Shown: positions 8,698 to 17,524, counted from the first letter of the stretch. The stretch: DNA of 47,599 bases from Acidobacteria bacterium 13_1_20CM_58_21 (GCA_001919715.1 MNIJ01000032.1:1-47599), one strand, 5' to 3'. Numbers and translations: made by a program. The notes: a model not told the origin generated them from the sequence alone.

Positions 8698-9363
8698 ATG
8701 GAGAATCGCTGGGCAGAGCCTGCCATGACAAGTGCAAGAGCAACAAGAACCTCTTCGTTGTATGACGTGCATCCAGGCGTGGCGATGGTGCAGAAATGGG
8801 TCGCCGAGCTAAACAGTAAAACGGGGCGTTCGCTGGAGGAATGGATCGCCTTGGTGAAGAAAGAAGGGCCGAAAGACGAAAAGTCGCGGCGCGCGTGGCT
8901 CAAGAGCAAACACAAGTTCGGCACGAACGGCGCGTGGTGGATTGCGGAACGAGCGGGCGGCAAAGGCGGGGAGGAAGATACGCCGGAGGCCTACCTAAAA
9001 GTCGCGGCCCGATACGTAGAGGAACAGTATGCGGGACCGAAAGAGAAGCTTCGGCCGGTATGTGATGAGCTGTTAGAGCTTGGCAAATCGCTTGGCGGTG
9101 ACGTAAAGGCCTGCCCGTGCAAGACGATCGTGCCCCTGTATCGCCAACATGCGTTCGCGCAAATCAAGCCGACGACCAACTCGCGCGTTGACCTGGGACT
9201 GGCCTTGACGCATTACAAGGGCAAACTACCAAAACGCATCATCGCAACGGGTGGGTTGGCGAAAAAAGACCGCATCACGCATCGCATGGAAATTACGACT
9301 GTGGAAGAGGTTGATGGAGAAGTGAAGAAGTGGCTAAAGACGGCTTACGATCTGGACGTCTAA
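8698..9363 (+). CDS. DUF4287/DUF5655 domain protein
   Basis: A 221-residue soluble protein with two parts. Residues about 45-85 (SLEEWIALVKKEGPKDEKSR and WLKSKHKFGTNGAWWIAER) match the DUF4287 pattern. Residues about 105-215 look like DUF5655, with EQYAGPKEKLRPVCDELLEL, CKTIVPLYRQHAFAQIKP and RVDLGLALTH. Function is unknown. The first 30 residues are not conserved-looking, so translation might begin at the second Met (residue 10). The ATG at 8698 is 8 bases after GAAGGA. It starts 29 bases after the deoxyhypusine-synthase-like gene, so they may be co-transcribed, but no functional link can be read from sequence. Confidence 0.8.
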   Translation: MENRWAEPAMTSARATRTSSLYDVHPGVAMVQKWVAELNSKTGRSLEEWIALVKKEGPKDEKSRRAWLKSKHKFGTNGAWWIAERAGGKGGEEDTPEAYLKVAARYVEEQYAGPKEKLRPVCDELLELGKSLGGDVKACPCKTIVPLYRQHAFAQIKPTTNSRVDLGLALTHYKGKLPKRIIATGGLAKKDRITHRMEITTVEEVDGEVKKWLKTAYDLDV

Positions 9364-9424
9364 GAATTCTCCTACGCCTTGAAAAAAACGAAAAGCGTGG
9401 AGTAGCCGCCGCGGCGAAGAGCGG

Positions 9425-9452
9425 CCCGGCAGGGAAGGCCTGCCCTACCGGG
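9425..9452. terminator. GC-rich inverted repeat between convergent genes
   Basis: CCCGGCAGGG (9425-9434) and CCCTACCGGG (9443-9452) can pair in 9 of 10 positions across an 8-base loop. The repeat lies between the convergent DUF4287 and arginine decarboxylase genes. It has no T-tract on either side, so it is at best a weak bidirectional terminator or a dispersed palindrome. Confidence 0.4.
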
Positions 9453-9462
9453 GACTTTGAAG

Positions 9463-10020
9463 TTAGTCGTCTTCGCCGATGAGGATGGCGGCGCCTAGGA
9501 CGGTTGTCCAGAGGCCGCGCTTGTCGCCGACGGCGGATTGCGTCACGTTCATGGTGCGGACGATCTTGTTGGAGATGCGGTAGACTTCCTTCTTCTCGTC
9601 GAAACTCAGGTCCGGATCGAATTCCACGTTCAGCGTGGTCGCGAGCATTTCCGCGGCGAGCTCTTCGGCATATTCGCCGGCGACTTCTTCGGTTTCCCCG
9701 AAGGAGTGATGCTCGGACAAATAGCCATACATGGACTTGTCGCTGGGCAGCGCCAACCCAATGCTAGCTGCGATGAGCCGGTGAGCTTCCTTCGTGGAAT
9801 TTTCGCTGATGACGGTGAACGCGACTTGCCCGGGCTTGATGTGTTTCAATCCTTCGCTGCGAGAAATCAATTTGCAGTTGGGCGGAAAGATCGAAGAGAC
9901 GCGCACAATGTTGCATGCCGCAATCCCTGCGTTCCGCAGGGCGAGCTCGAAGCTCGAAAGCCTTTCGCGATGTTTACCGACGCCTTTGGTGAGGAAGATT
10001 TTCTTAGCAACGAACGACAT
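9463..10020 (-). CDS. pdaD: Pyruvoyl-dependent arginine decarboxylase
   Basis: A 185-residue proenzyme of the PvlArgDC family that decarboxylates arginine to agmatine. Self-cleavage at the Ser-Ser bond of [10 protein letters not shown] (S42-S43) would give a small beta chain and a larger alpha chain whose first Ser becomes the pyruvoyl cofactor. Further motifs are [17 protein letters not shown], the [11 protein letters not shown] strand, [20 protein letters not shown] and the C-terminal [19 protein letters not shown]. The start was placed at ATG 10018-10020, which gives the family's usual opening; the frame is open another 23 codons upstream. It supplies the substrate for agmatine deiminase 3 kb away, so one locus carries the whole arginine-to-putrescine route. 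Confidence 0.94.
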   Translation of the reverse strand: MSFVAKKIFLTKGVGKHRERLSSFELALRNAGIAACNIVRVSSIFPPNCKLISRSEGLKHIKPGQVAFTVISENSTKEAHRLIAASIGLALPSDKSMYGYLSEHHSFGETEEVAGEYAEELAAEMLATTLNVEFDPDLSFDEKKEVYRISNKIVRTMNVTQSAVGDKRGLWTTVLGAAILIGEDD

Positions 10021-10185
10021 TGTGCCGGCTTGCCGTGCCTCCGTGAGTGGTGTGAGTGCGAGAAATCTTCCGCTGTGGAAAAGTAACAAGAAGGTATTGC
10101 AGTGTCAACGCATTTCCGACCGTAAACGCGGCAAGAGCAGCAAAATTGTGAGTGGCAGATGACAATTTCGCGGGACGCCGAAGAA

Positions 10186-10725
10186 TCATTCTCCCGCGAT
10201 GTGGTGGAGCAACTTGCCGAGAGGCTTGCAGAGCGCCAGAATTTTTCCGAGGTCCTCAGCGGTGAAGTCGGGGCCTGAGCTAGCAGGATTTGCGCCCTTC
10301 CGGCTGACTTGAATGACGCCAATTACGTGGCCATCCAGGAGAATCGGCGCACTGATCATTTTCTGAATCGCTTCAGAAGCTTTCCCGGTGATCTTCACAC
10401 CTTCAAAAACGGTGGCGTGCGTTGCGGAGGCAAAATTATTCTCGATCTCAGGCCGGCTATCGCGAGCGGTGCGTGCCGCCAAAGCTGAATTGCTGGAGAG
10501 CGGAACAAAACCGACTTTTTTTAATGCTTCCGGCACCAGAAAGTACAGGTGGCGCCAGCGTGTAGAAATCGCCAGGATGGCTACTTCCTCAGTTCTGACG
10601 CCCAGATGCTTGGCGATTTTCTCGGCCAACGGGGAAAGAGAAACCTGCGATCCATCCCCTCGCTCCCTGCCGAGGGCGTTGGCGATGCGCTCCATCTCCG
10701 AGACCAGACGCAGTGTTGTGCCCAT
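10186..10725 (-). CDS. GAF-domain protein
   Basis: A 179-residue single-domain protein. The second half is GAF-like (SRPEIENNFASATHATVFEGVKI, then MISAPILLDGHVIGVIQVSRKG and FTAEDLGKILALCKPLGKLL). The strand ISAPILLDGHVIGVIQVSRKG is the hallmark final sheet plus helix of the fold, which binds small ligands such as cyclic nucleotides. There is no output domain, so it may act by protein contact. It is monocistronic and divergent from sdhCAB. No clear ribosome-binding site precedes the ATG. Confidence 0.78.
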   Translation of the reverse strand: MGTTLRLVSEMERIANALGRERGDGSQVSLSPLAEKIAKHLGVRTEEVAILAISTRWRHLYFLVPEALKKVGFVPLSSNSALAARTARDSRPEIENNFASATHATVFEGVKITGKASEAIQKMISAPILLDGHVIGVIQVSRKGANPASSGPDFTAEDLGKILALCKPLGKLLHHIAGE

Positions 10726-10869
10726 GGCAAGCGGATGAACTGTTGAGGCTAAGGCCGGGAGAGGTTTGGGCCAAGCGAATCCCGTCCGTCAGATGTTATT
10801 TTCCGGCACTCCTGCTGCTGCTGCAAGAAGATTTCGAATGGTTTGTGCCTGCAGAAAGAACAGTCCAAC

Positions 10870-10898
10870 TTGCATCCCCGGAGTCATCTGCCTATACT
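10870..10898 (+). promoter_or_regulatory. Predicted sigma-70 promoter for sdhCAB
   Basis: TTGCAT (10870-10875), a 17-base spacer and TATACT (10893-10898) form a good housekeeping promoter. It would start transcription near 10905, about 70 bases before sdhC. Confidence 0.6.
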
Positions 10899-10975
10899 GA
10901 TTTTGCCGCGGATCCTCAGCGCTCCTCCCGAATCATTCAGTATGATCCGGACGGGACTTGCGCGGCGGAGAGGGC

Positions 10976-11632
10976 ATGTCTGCGACGGCAACCCAGCCTG
11001 ACTTAAGTTATCTCCTTAGAAAGCTACATTCCTTTACCGGTTTACTTCCCGTTGGCGCATTTTTGGCGGAGCATTTCTGGTCCAACAGCGCCGCGCTTGT
11101 AAGTGCGGAGAAATATAACGCGACTTCGCAAGAGCTTCAAACCATTCCGTTCCGCCTGATCGTGGAATGGGGAGGCATTTTTCTTCCCCTGCTGTTCCAT
11201 GGCGGCTACGGCATTTACATTTGGTTGCGCGGCAAGTCGAACGTGTCGGCGTATCCGTGGGTGGGGAATTGGCTCTATCTGACCCAGCGATACATGGGCA
11301 TCATCGCGTTCGCCTATATTGGCTGGCATCTTTATACCGAGCGCTGGCTCACGCATGGCCGGTCAAGGTATGCAAACGTGGCCGAGGACATGCAGAATCC
11401 GTGGTACCTCGTGTTTTTTATCGTCGGCGTGCTCGCCTCGTCGTTTCATCTCGGTGTGGGGATCTGGAATTTCCTTTGCAAGTGGGGGTTAGCGGCGACC
11501 GTCAAGGCCCAGCAAGCGGCGGGACGATTTGGCGCATTTGTAGGAGTTGCCTTCAGCGTCGTCGGGATCTTGATCATTCTTAGTTTCCGATTCGATTGGC
11601 ATCCGTTCTCCGCCTACCTACCAACCAAATGA
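10976..11632 (+). CDS. sdhC: Succinate dehydrogenase cytochrome b558 subunit
   Basis: A 218-residue integral membrane protein of the Bacillus-type di-heme cytochrome b558 family. It anchors complex II and passes electrons from succinate to quinone. Five hydrophobic segments are visible. Histidines lying in or at their ends, in LHSFTGLLPVG, EHFWSN, LLFHGGYG, IGWHLY and SFHLGVG, include the likely heme ligands. The ATG at 10976 follows GGAGAGGG; an upstream in-frame TTG is less likely. Its TGA overlaps the sdhA ATG by four bases (ATGA), so translation is coupled. First gene of sdhCAB, which also serves the TCA cycle completed by icd, korAB and mdh further along. Confidence 0.94.
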   Translation: MSATATQPDLSYLLRKLHSFTGLLPVGAFLAEHFWSNSAALVSAEKYNATSQELQTIPFRLIVEWGGIFLPLLFHGGYGIYIWLRGKSNVSAYPWVGNWLYLTQRYMGIIAFAYIGWHLYTERWLTHGRSRYANVAEDMQNPWYLVFFIVGVLASSFHLGVGIWNFLCKWGLAATVKAQQAAGRFGAFVGVAFSVVGILIILSFRFDWHPFSAYLPTK

Positions 11633-13413
11633 GGCAGCCAAAGATCATCGTCGTAGGTGGTGGTTTGGCCGGCCTCATGGCCACCATCCGCGTTGCGGAA
11701 GCCGGAATACCCGTCGATCTGTTTTCGATCGTGCCGGTGAAGCGCTCACATTCGGTCTGCGCGCAAGGTGGCATCAACGCGGCAAAAAATCAAAAAGGCG
11801 AAGGCGACACTGTCGATAAGCACTTCGACGACACTATCTATGGCGGGGATTTTCTGGCGAATCAGCCGCTGGTCAAACGGATGTGCGAAGCGGCGCCGGG
11901 CATCATCGATCTTCTCGACCGCATGGGCGTTATGTTCAACCGCACGCCGGAAGGACTGCTCGACTACCGGCGGTTTGGCGGCACGCTTTATCATCGCACG
12001 GCGTTCGCGGGCGCAACCACGGGGCAGCAACTGCTCTACGCTCTTGATGAACAGGTGCGCCGCCACGAATTCGAAGGTAAGGTCAAGAAGTTCGAAGGCG
12101 TGACATTTCTCTCCGCGGTGATCGATGAAGGCGGCGTGTGTCGCGGCATCTGCGCGATGGACTTGCGCTCCTCGGAAGTGAAGACCTATGCTGCGGACGC
12201 GGTCATCTTTGCTACGGGTGGGAACGGCGCGATCTTTGGCCGGTCGACGAACTCGGTGGTGTGCACCGGGTCGGCTCAAGCCGCGCTCTTTCAGCAAGGC
12301 GTGGATTACGCAAACGGCGAATTCATCCAGGTGCATCCCACGGCGATCCCTGGCGAGGACAAGCTTCGCCTGATGAGCGAATCGGCCCGCGGCGAAGGCG
12401 GCCGTGTGTGGGTGCCGCGCAACCCCGCGGAGAAGCGCGCTCCGAGAAGCATTCCTGATGGCGAACGTTTTTACTTCCTGGAAGAGTGGTATCCGAAGTA
12501 CGGGAATCTGGTCCCGCGTGATATCGCCACGCGCGCGATCCACCGCATCGTGTATCAAGAAAAACTGGGCATCGACGGACAGTCGGCTGTGTACCTAGAT
12601 GTGACGCACATCCCGCGCGAAACGCTGGATCGCAAGCTCGAAGGGATTCTGGAGATTTACGAGAAATTCCTCGGCGTCGATCCGCGCGTTGAGCCGATGA
12701 GAGTATTTCCAGCCATGCACTACACCATGGGCGGGATCTGGGTGAATGGCGAAGATCAGGCCAGCAACGTTCCCGGCGTCTACGCGGCGGGCGAATGCGA
12801 ATACCAGTATCACGGGGCCAACCGGCTCGGAGCAAACTCGCTCGTCTCCTGCATTTTTGGCGGAGGCATTGCCGGTCCGGCCGCGGTGAAGTACGCGAAG
12901 AATCTCGAGAAGGGAGCGGAGTCCACGGCCTCCGCGGTCTTTGATTCGGAAAAGAAGCGACAGGAAGAAAGGAATCAAAAGCTCATCAGCCAGGACGGTT
13001 CGGAGAACCCTATCATCATCTGGCGCGAACTGGGCGAGGTGATGACGGAACACGTGACCGTCACGCGCCTCAATAGGAACCTGCAGATGGCCGACGGGAA
13101 GATCCGCGCGTTGCAGGAGCGCTACAAAAAAGTCAATCTCAGTGACCGCACGAAGTGGTCGAACCAGACGCTGAACTTCGCACGCGAATTGGAGAATATG
13201 ATTATCCTGGCGCGGGTTGTCACGCTCGGCGCGCTGGCCCGCAACGAGTCTCGCGGGGCGCATTACAAACCGGATTTTCCGGAGCGCGACGACGTCAATT
13301 GGCTGAAGACCACGCGCGCGAAGTGGGTCAACAACGACATCCAGCTTGCGTACGAGCCGGTGGACACTTCTTTGATCAAGCCGCGTCCGCGCCGGTACGA
13401 CGCGGTGAAGTAG
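11629..13413 (+). CDS. sdhA: Succinate dehydrogenase flavoprotein subunit
   Basis: A 594-residue FAD-binding catalytic subunit that oxidises succinate to fumarate on the cytoplasmic face. Motifs: the dinucleotide-binding IIVVGGGLAGLMA at the N-terminus, KRSHSVCAQGGINAAKN with the His that normally carries covalent FAD, HPTAIPGEDKLRLMSESARGEGG, the catalytic-region PRDIATRAIH, AMHYTMGGIWV, and GANRLGANSLVSCIFGG. The length and the QGGINAAKN form fit the Bacillus/Campylobacter-type enzyme. The start is the ATG overlapping the sdhC stop. sdhB follows after 26 bases. Confidence 0.96.
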   Translation: MRQPKIIVVGGGLAGLMATIRVAEAGIPVDLFSIVPVKRSHSVCAQGGINAAKNQKGEGDTVDKHFDDTIYGGDFLANQPLVKRMCEAAPGIIDLLDRMGVMFNRTPEGLLDYRRFGGTLYHRTAFAGATTGQQLLYALDEQVRRHEFEGKVKKFEGVTFLSAVIDEGGVCRGICAMDLRSSEVKTYAADAVIFATGGNGAIFGRSTNSVVCTGSAQAALFQQGVDYANGEFIQVHPTAIPGEDKLRLMSESARGEGGRVWVPRNPAEKRAPRSIPDGERFYFLEEWYPKYGNLVPRDIATRAIHRIVYQEKLGIDGQSAVYLDVTHIPRETLDRKLEGILEIYEKFLGVDPRVEPMRVFPAMHYTMGGIWVNGEDQASNVPGVYAAGECEYQYHGANRLGANSLVSCIFGGGIAGPAAVKYAKNLEKGAESTASAVFDSEKKRQEERNQKLISQDGSENPIIIWRELGEVMTEHVTVTRLNRNLQMADGKIRALQERYKKVNLSDRTKWSNQTLNFARELENMIILARVVTLGALARNESRGAHYKPDFPERDDVNWLKTTRAKWVNNDIQLAYEPVDTSLIKPRPRRYDAVK

Positions 13414-13439
13414 AAGCGGCGGGTGTTGGTCGAGGGTCT

Positions 13440-14192
13440 ATGTCTGAAACAAAACAGGTCATTGTCAAAGTGAAACGGCAAGCCGGGCCGAAAGAGGTCG
13501 CGCGCTGGGAAGAGTTTTCCCTCAGGTGGCGGCCTTCGATGAACGTCATCATTTGTCTGCGCGACATCGCCGAGAACCCCGTCACACGCGACGGAAAAAA
13601 GACCACGCCCATTTCCTACGATTCGAATTGCCTTGAAGAGATCTGCGGCTCCTGCGCCATGCTCATCAACGGCAGGGCGCGCATGGCTTGTTCAGCGCTG
13701 GTCGATCAGCTTGAGCAGCCCATTCGAATCGAGGCAATGTCAAAGTTTCCGTTGGTGCGCGATCTCATTGTGGATCGCCAATTCATGTTTGAAAGCCTCA
13801 AGCGCGTGAAGGCTTGGATTCCCATCGACGGAACTTACAATCTCGGCGAAGGCCCGCGCGTGTCGCCCGAAATTCAGGGAAAGGGCTATCCGCTTTCGAA
13901 TTGCATCACATGTGGGAACTGCCTCGAGGTTTGCCCGCAAGTGAACGAAAACAATCAGTTCGTGGGCGCGGCGATCATTAGTCAGGTGCGCCTTTTCAAC
14001 ATGCACCCCACGGGAGCGATGAATAAAAGTGAGCGGCTTAGCGCGCTCATGGGGCCCGGCGGCATTCAGGAATGCGCCAATGCGCAAAACTGTGTGCATG
14101 CTTGCCCCAAGGGCATTCCGCTGACCGAATCCATCGCCGAAGTAAACCGCGACGCGTGGAAACAAGCGCTTCTCGGCTGGCTTGTAGGGTAA
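13440..14192 (+). CDS. sdhB: Succinate dehydrogenase iron-sulfur subunit
   Basis: A 250-residue electron-transfer subunit with the three expected cluster sites. The 2Fe-2S site is NCLEEICGSCAMLINGRARM followed by AC. One cubane site is CITCGNCLEVCP. The last is CANAQNCVHACPKGIP. It carries electrons from SdhA FAD to the cytochrome subunit. The frame is open far upstream inside sdhA, but the ATG at 13440 (MSETKQVIVKV) is the natural start, 26 bases after the sdhA stop. Third gene of the operon; a dipeptidase gene follows after 33 bases with no visible terminator between. Confidence 0.95.
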   Translation: MSETKQVIVKVKRQAGPKEVARWEEFSLRWRPSMNVIICLRDIAENPVTRDGKKTTPISYDSNCLEEICGSCAMLINGRARMACSALVDQLEQPIRIEAMSKFPLVRDLIVDRQFMFESLKRVKAWIPIDGTYNLGEGPRVSPEIQGKGYPLSNCITCGNCLEVCPQVNENNQFVGAAIISQVRLFNMHPTGAMNKSERLSALMGPGGIQECANAQNCVHACPKGIPLTESIAEVNRDAWKQALLGWLVG

Positions 14193-14225
14193 ACTTTCAC
14201 CGCGTTCCACAACCTGGGGGAATCA

Positions 14226-15452
14226 ATGCGCCGCATGGTTGTCTTTTTGTGTCTCATCTCTTGCTCCTGTGCGGGACTCTTCTTCGTTCGCTGCACTTCT
14301 GCTGATGACATCGCCGACCGAGCGCGCCAGCTTCACTTCTCCTCAATCGTTCTCGATACTCATGCCGATACTCCGCAGCGTCTGCTAACCGGCACATTCG
14401 ATCTTGGTAAACGGGATGCGGAGGGCCACGTCGACATTCCCCGAATGCGAGAAGGCGGTCTCAATGCCCAGTTTTTCTCCATTTTCATCACCGGCAAGAC
14501 TCTGGGGCCCCCCGCAATTCAGCAGGCACTCGACCAGATCGATCTGGTGCGTCAAAACATCCAGCAGCACGGCAAAGACCTGGCGCTAGCGACTACCGCC
14601 GAGGAAATCCGCCGCGCACACGCGCAGGGCCAGATTGCCATCCTCATGGGCATAGAGGGTGGCCACATGATTGGCAACGACATTCGAATGGTACGCGTCT
14701 ACAGCGCGCTCGGAGTGCGCTATATGACGCTCGCGCATTTTTACAATGACGAGTGGGCGGACTCTTCCACCGACAAGCCGGCGCACAACGGACTTACTCA
14801 TTTCGGCAAGGAGGTGGTCCGCGAAATGAACCGCCAAGGCATGCTGGTGGACATCTCCCACGTTTCCGACAAGGCTTTTTACGACGCCCTGGAAGTCAGC
14901 AAGGTGCCACTGATTGCTTCGCACTCTTCGGTTCGCGCCATTTCGAATCATCCGCGGAATATGAGCGACGACATGATCAAGGTGCTGGCGGCAAAAGGCG
15001 GAGTGATCCAGATCAACTACGAGCGAAATTATTTGAGCGAGGAATACCGAACTGCCTTCGCGGCTGTTGCGGGGGACGTGAGCCGCATGGAGGAGAAATT
15101 CAAAAAGGAGTGCGGCGATGACAATGTTTGCATCGGCAAGGCGGAGATCAGGCTGGAAAAGGAATTGACCGGAGCCGGAAAGCTGCCGCACGTGAGCTGG
15201 GAGAAAATCATCGAGCACATCGACCACGTGGTAAGACTGGTGGGCCCCGACCACGTCGGCCTGGGGTCGGACTTCGACGGCGCGGACATGCCGGATGGCC
15301 TGGAAGATTGCTCGAAGCTCCCCAAGATCACAGAAGCGCTTCTGCGCAAGGGATATTCGGAAGAGGACATCCGCAAGATACTCGGCGGCAACATTCTTCG
15401 CGTAATGGAGCAGTCGGAGAAGATCAGCAAAGAGATGCAGGCGGCTCAATAG
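14226..15452 (+). CDS. Exported M19 (membrane/renal-type) dipeptidase, copy 1
   Basis: A 408-residue zinc dipeptidase of peptidase family M19. An N-terminal signal (MVVFLCLISCSCAGLFF, Cys-rich) indicates export. The zinc-site motifs are intact: VLDTHADTPQR, GIEGGHMIGND, VDISHVSDK, IASHSSVRAI and VGLGSDFDGADMP. Enzymes of this family cleave dipeptides, including those with a D-amino acid at the C-terminus, so peptide scavenging is likely. GGGGGAA precedes the ATG. It is followed after 19 bases by a close paralogue of similar length, with long identical stretches around the metal sites; the two arose by tandem duplication. Confidence 0.92.
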   Translation: MRRMVVFLCLISCSCAGLFFVRCTSADDIADRARQLHFSSIVLDTHADTPQRLLTGTFDLGKRDAEGHVDIPRMREGGLNAQFFSIFITGKTLGPPAIQQALDQIDLVRQNIQQHGKDLALATTAEEIRRAHAQGQIAILMGIEGGHMIGNDIRMVRVYSALGVRYMTLAHFYNDEWADSSTDKPAHNGLTHFGKEVVREMNRQGMLVDISHVSDKAFYDALEVSKVPLIASHSSVRAISNHPRNMSDDMIKVLAAKGGVIQINYERNYLSEEYRTAFAAVAGDVSRMEEKFKKECGDDNVCIGKAEIRLEKELTGAGKLPHVSWEKIIEHIDHVVRLVGPDHVGLGSDFDGADMPDGLEDCSKLPKITEALLRKGYSEEDIRKILGGNILRVMEQSEKISKEMQAAQ

Positions 15453-15471
15453 GAGAACAAGCAGACGTGAG

Positions 15472-16716
15472 ATGGTGCGAGCGATTCTGTGCACCGGCGC
15501 CTTCGTTGCCGCGAGCGTGCTTCTGGCGGGTGCAATGAAAGCGGATGGCCTCTCGGAACGGGCGCGCAAACTGCACTTCTCATGCATCGTCGTGGACACC
15601 CATGACGACACGACGCAGCGCCTTCTCGACAGCAAGTTTGATCTTGGAACGCGCAGCTCCGCCGGCAGCATCGACATTCCCCGCATGCGCGAAGGCAATA
15701 TCGGAGCCATTTTCTTTTCCATTTGGATGCCCAGCAAGGTTACCGGCCCGGATGCGGTCAACCGCGCCATTGTTCAAATCGACGCCGTTCGCGAGCAGGT
15801 TCGCAAGCATCCGAACGATCTCGTTCTTGCCACGACAGCGGCCGAAATCCGCGATGCCCACAAACAGGGGAAGATTGCAGCACTCCTTGGCGTCGAAGGC
15901 GGCCACATGATCAACAGCGACCTCGGCGTGCTGCGGGCGTACGCTGCGCTCGGCGTCCGCTACATGACTCTCACGCACAGCGGCAATGACGAATGGGCTG
16001 ATTCCTCCACGGACAAGGCGGTGCACAATGGCCTCACAGATTTCGGAAGGGAAGTCGTTCGCGAAATGAACCGTCTCGGCGTGATGGTGGATATTTCCCA
16101 CGTCAGCGACAAGACGTTTTATGATGCTCTGGAAACGAGCAAAGCGCCGCTCATCGCTTCGCACTCCTCCTGCCGAGCCATTTGCGACGCGCCCCGCAAC
16201 ATGACCGACCAGATGATGAAGGATCTCGCCGTGAAAGGCGGCGTCGTGCAGATCAACTATCACGTGGGGTTTCTCAGCCAGGAATTTCGCGACAGAGAAA
16301 AAGCCAATCCGGAACTGAACAAGACCATCAGCGCCGAGGTGACGAAGCGATGCGCTGACAACCAAAGCTGCCAGCTTATCGAGGGCGACCGCATCACCCG
16401 TGAATACGTCGAACAGGGAAAGCTCCCGCGGGTGGAGTTCAGTAAAATCATCGAGCATATCGACCATGCGGTGAAGGTTGCCGGCATCGATCACGTGGGC
16501 CTCGGTTCGGACTTCGATGGCGCCAACATGCCCTACGGCATGGAAGACGCTGCGAAACTCCCAAAGATCACCGAAGCCCTGCTGCAAAAAGGCTACGCTG
16601 AGGGTGACGTTAAGAAAATTCTCGGCGAAAATACTCTTCGAGTTATGACCGACGTCCAGCTGATCAGCCGCGAGCTAAATGGCGAGAAGCAGAAGCAAGA
16701 GAGCAGATTACAATAA
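15472..16716 (+). CDS. Exported M19 dipeptidase, copy 2 (tandem paralogue)
   Basis: A 414-residue paralogue of the preceding gene. It keeps the zinc residues (VVDTHDDTTQR, GVEGGHMINSD, VDISHVSDK, IASHSSCRAI, VGLGSDFDGANMP) and has its own signal peptide (LCTGAFVAASVLLAGAMKA). The main differences from copy 1 are in the active-site loop after QINY, where one reads ERNYLSEEYRTAF and the other HVGFLSQEFRDRE, and in an inserted Cys-containing loop before the last domain. Those loops usually shape substrate choice, so the two enzymes may prefer different dipeptides. Only a weak, distant ribosome-binding site is seen, which fits translation coupled to copy 1. Confidence 0.92.
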   Translation: MVRAILCTGAFVAASVLLAGAMKADGLSERARKLHFSCIVVDTHDDTTQRLLDSKFDLGTRSSAGSIDIPRMREGNIGAIFFSIWMPSKVTGPDAVNRAIVQIDAVREQVRKHPNDLVLATTAAEIRDAHKQGKIAALLGVEGGHMINSDLGVLRAYAALGVRYMTLTHSGNDEWADSSTDKAVHNGLTDFGREVVREMNRLGVMVDISHVSDKTFYDALETSKAPLIASHSSCRAICDAPRNMTDQMMKDLAVKGGVVQINYHVGFLSQEFRDREKANPELNKTISAEVTKRCADNQSCQLIEGDRITREYVEQGKLPRVEFSKIIEHIDHAVKVAGIDHVGLGSDFDGANMPYGMEDAAKLPKITEALLQKGYAEGDVKKILGENTLRVMTDVQLISRELNGEKQKQESRLQ

Positions 16717-16741
16717 CCATGGATAAGGGGGTGGTTAGAAA

Positions 16742-17524
16742 ATGAAACGTGTAAAGCAGTTTGTCGCCGCAGCAGCAGTGGCAACGCTGTTTTTCGGTTG
16801 TAAGGCTAAAGAGCAGAGTGCGGAAGCCCTGCCGCCGGAGAAGCCCAAAGCCGAGGCACCAGCAGAGGCAAAGCCCGAATCGCCATCGCCAGCGCCTGGG
16901 CAACCCGAAGTTAAGGCCAGCGCACCAGCGGAAGCGCCTCGGCAGGGATATGACCGCGCACTTCTTCGGGCTGCGCTTCTCAAGGACAAAGCGCCAGACA
17001 CGTTTCAGGTGAAAGTCGCGACCACACGCGGCGATTTTATGGTGACCGTGAATCGGGCCTGGGCTCCCATCGGCGCCGACCGCTTCTACAATCTGGTGAA
17101 ACACCGCTTCTATGACAACGCCAGCTTCTTCCGCGTGGTGCCCGGCTTCGTCGTGCAGTTCGGTATCAGCGCCTATCCACCGGTTTCGGCGGCGTGGGAA
17201 AAGGCCAATATTCCGGATGAGCCGGTCACCCAGACCAACAAGCGCGGCTACTTGACGTACGCGAAAACGAGCATGCCAAATACCCGCTCGACGCAAATCT
17301 TCATCAATTTGAAGGACAACGCGGGTCTCGACGGGCAAGGCTTCTCACCTTTCGGCTACGTCGATGCCCAGGGAATGAAGGTGGTAGACATGCTCTACGA
17401 CCAATATGGGGACATCGACCAGGATCAAATCTCCAAGCAGGGTAAGCCGTATCTCGACAAGGCCTGGCCCAAGCTTGATTCGATAAAGACCGCCACCCTA
17501 GTTGGACCGGCCCCCAAGCCCTAG
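16742..17524 (+). CDS. Lipoprotein cyclophilin-type peptidyl-prolyl isomerase
   Basis: A 260-residue protein in three parts. First is a lipoprotein signal with lipobox LFFGC (Cys20). Then comes a Pro/Ala/Glu/Lys-rich linker to about residue 75. The third part is a cyclophilin domain with VATTRGDFMVTVNRAWAP, FYNLVKHRFYDNASFFRVVPGFVVQFG, and STQIFINLKDNAGLDGQGF. It should fold envelope proteins as a membrane-tethered cis-trans prolyl isomerase. The segment YLTYAKTSMPNTRSTQ takes the place of the usual GTxSMARxxxPNSAxSQ, so the active site is slightly unorthodox, but the FFRV Arg and the Q of STQIF are present. It ends just upstream of the sulfite reductase control region. Confidence 0.9.
   Translation: MKRVKQFVAAAAVATLFFGCKAKEQSAEALPPEKPKAEAPAEAKPESPSPAPGQPEVKASAPAEAPRQGYDRALLRAALLKDKAPDTFQVKVATTRGDFMVTVNRAWAPIGADRFYNLVKHRFYDNASFFRVVPGFVVQFGISAYPPVSAAWEKANIPDEPVTQTNKRGYLTYAKTSMPNTRSTQIFINLKDNAGLDGQGFSPFGYVDAQGMKVVDMLYDQYGDIDQDQISKQGKPYLDKAWPKLDSIKTATLVGPAPKP

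Noticed and set aside
13155-13439. N-terminal extension of sdhB
   Set aside because: It lies inside sdhA in another frame; the natural sdhB start is at 13440.
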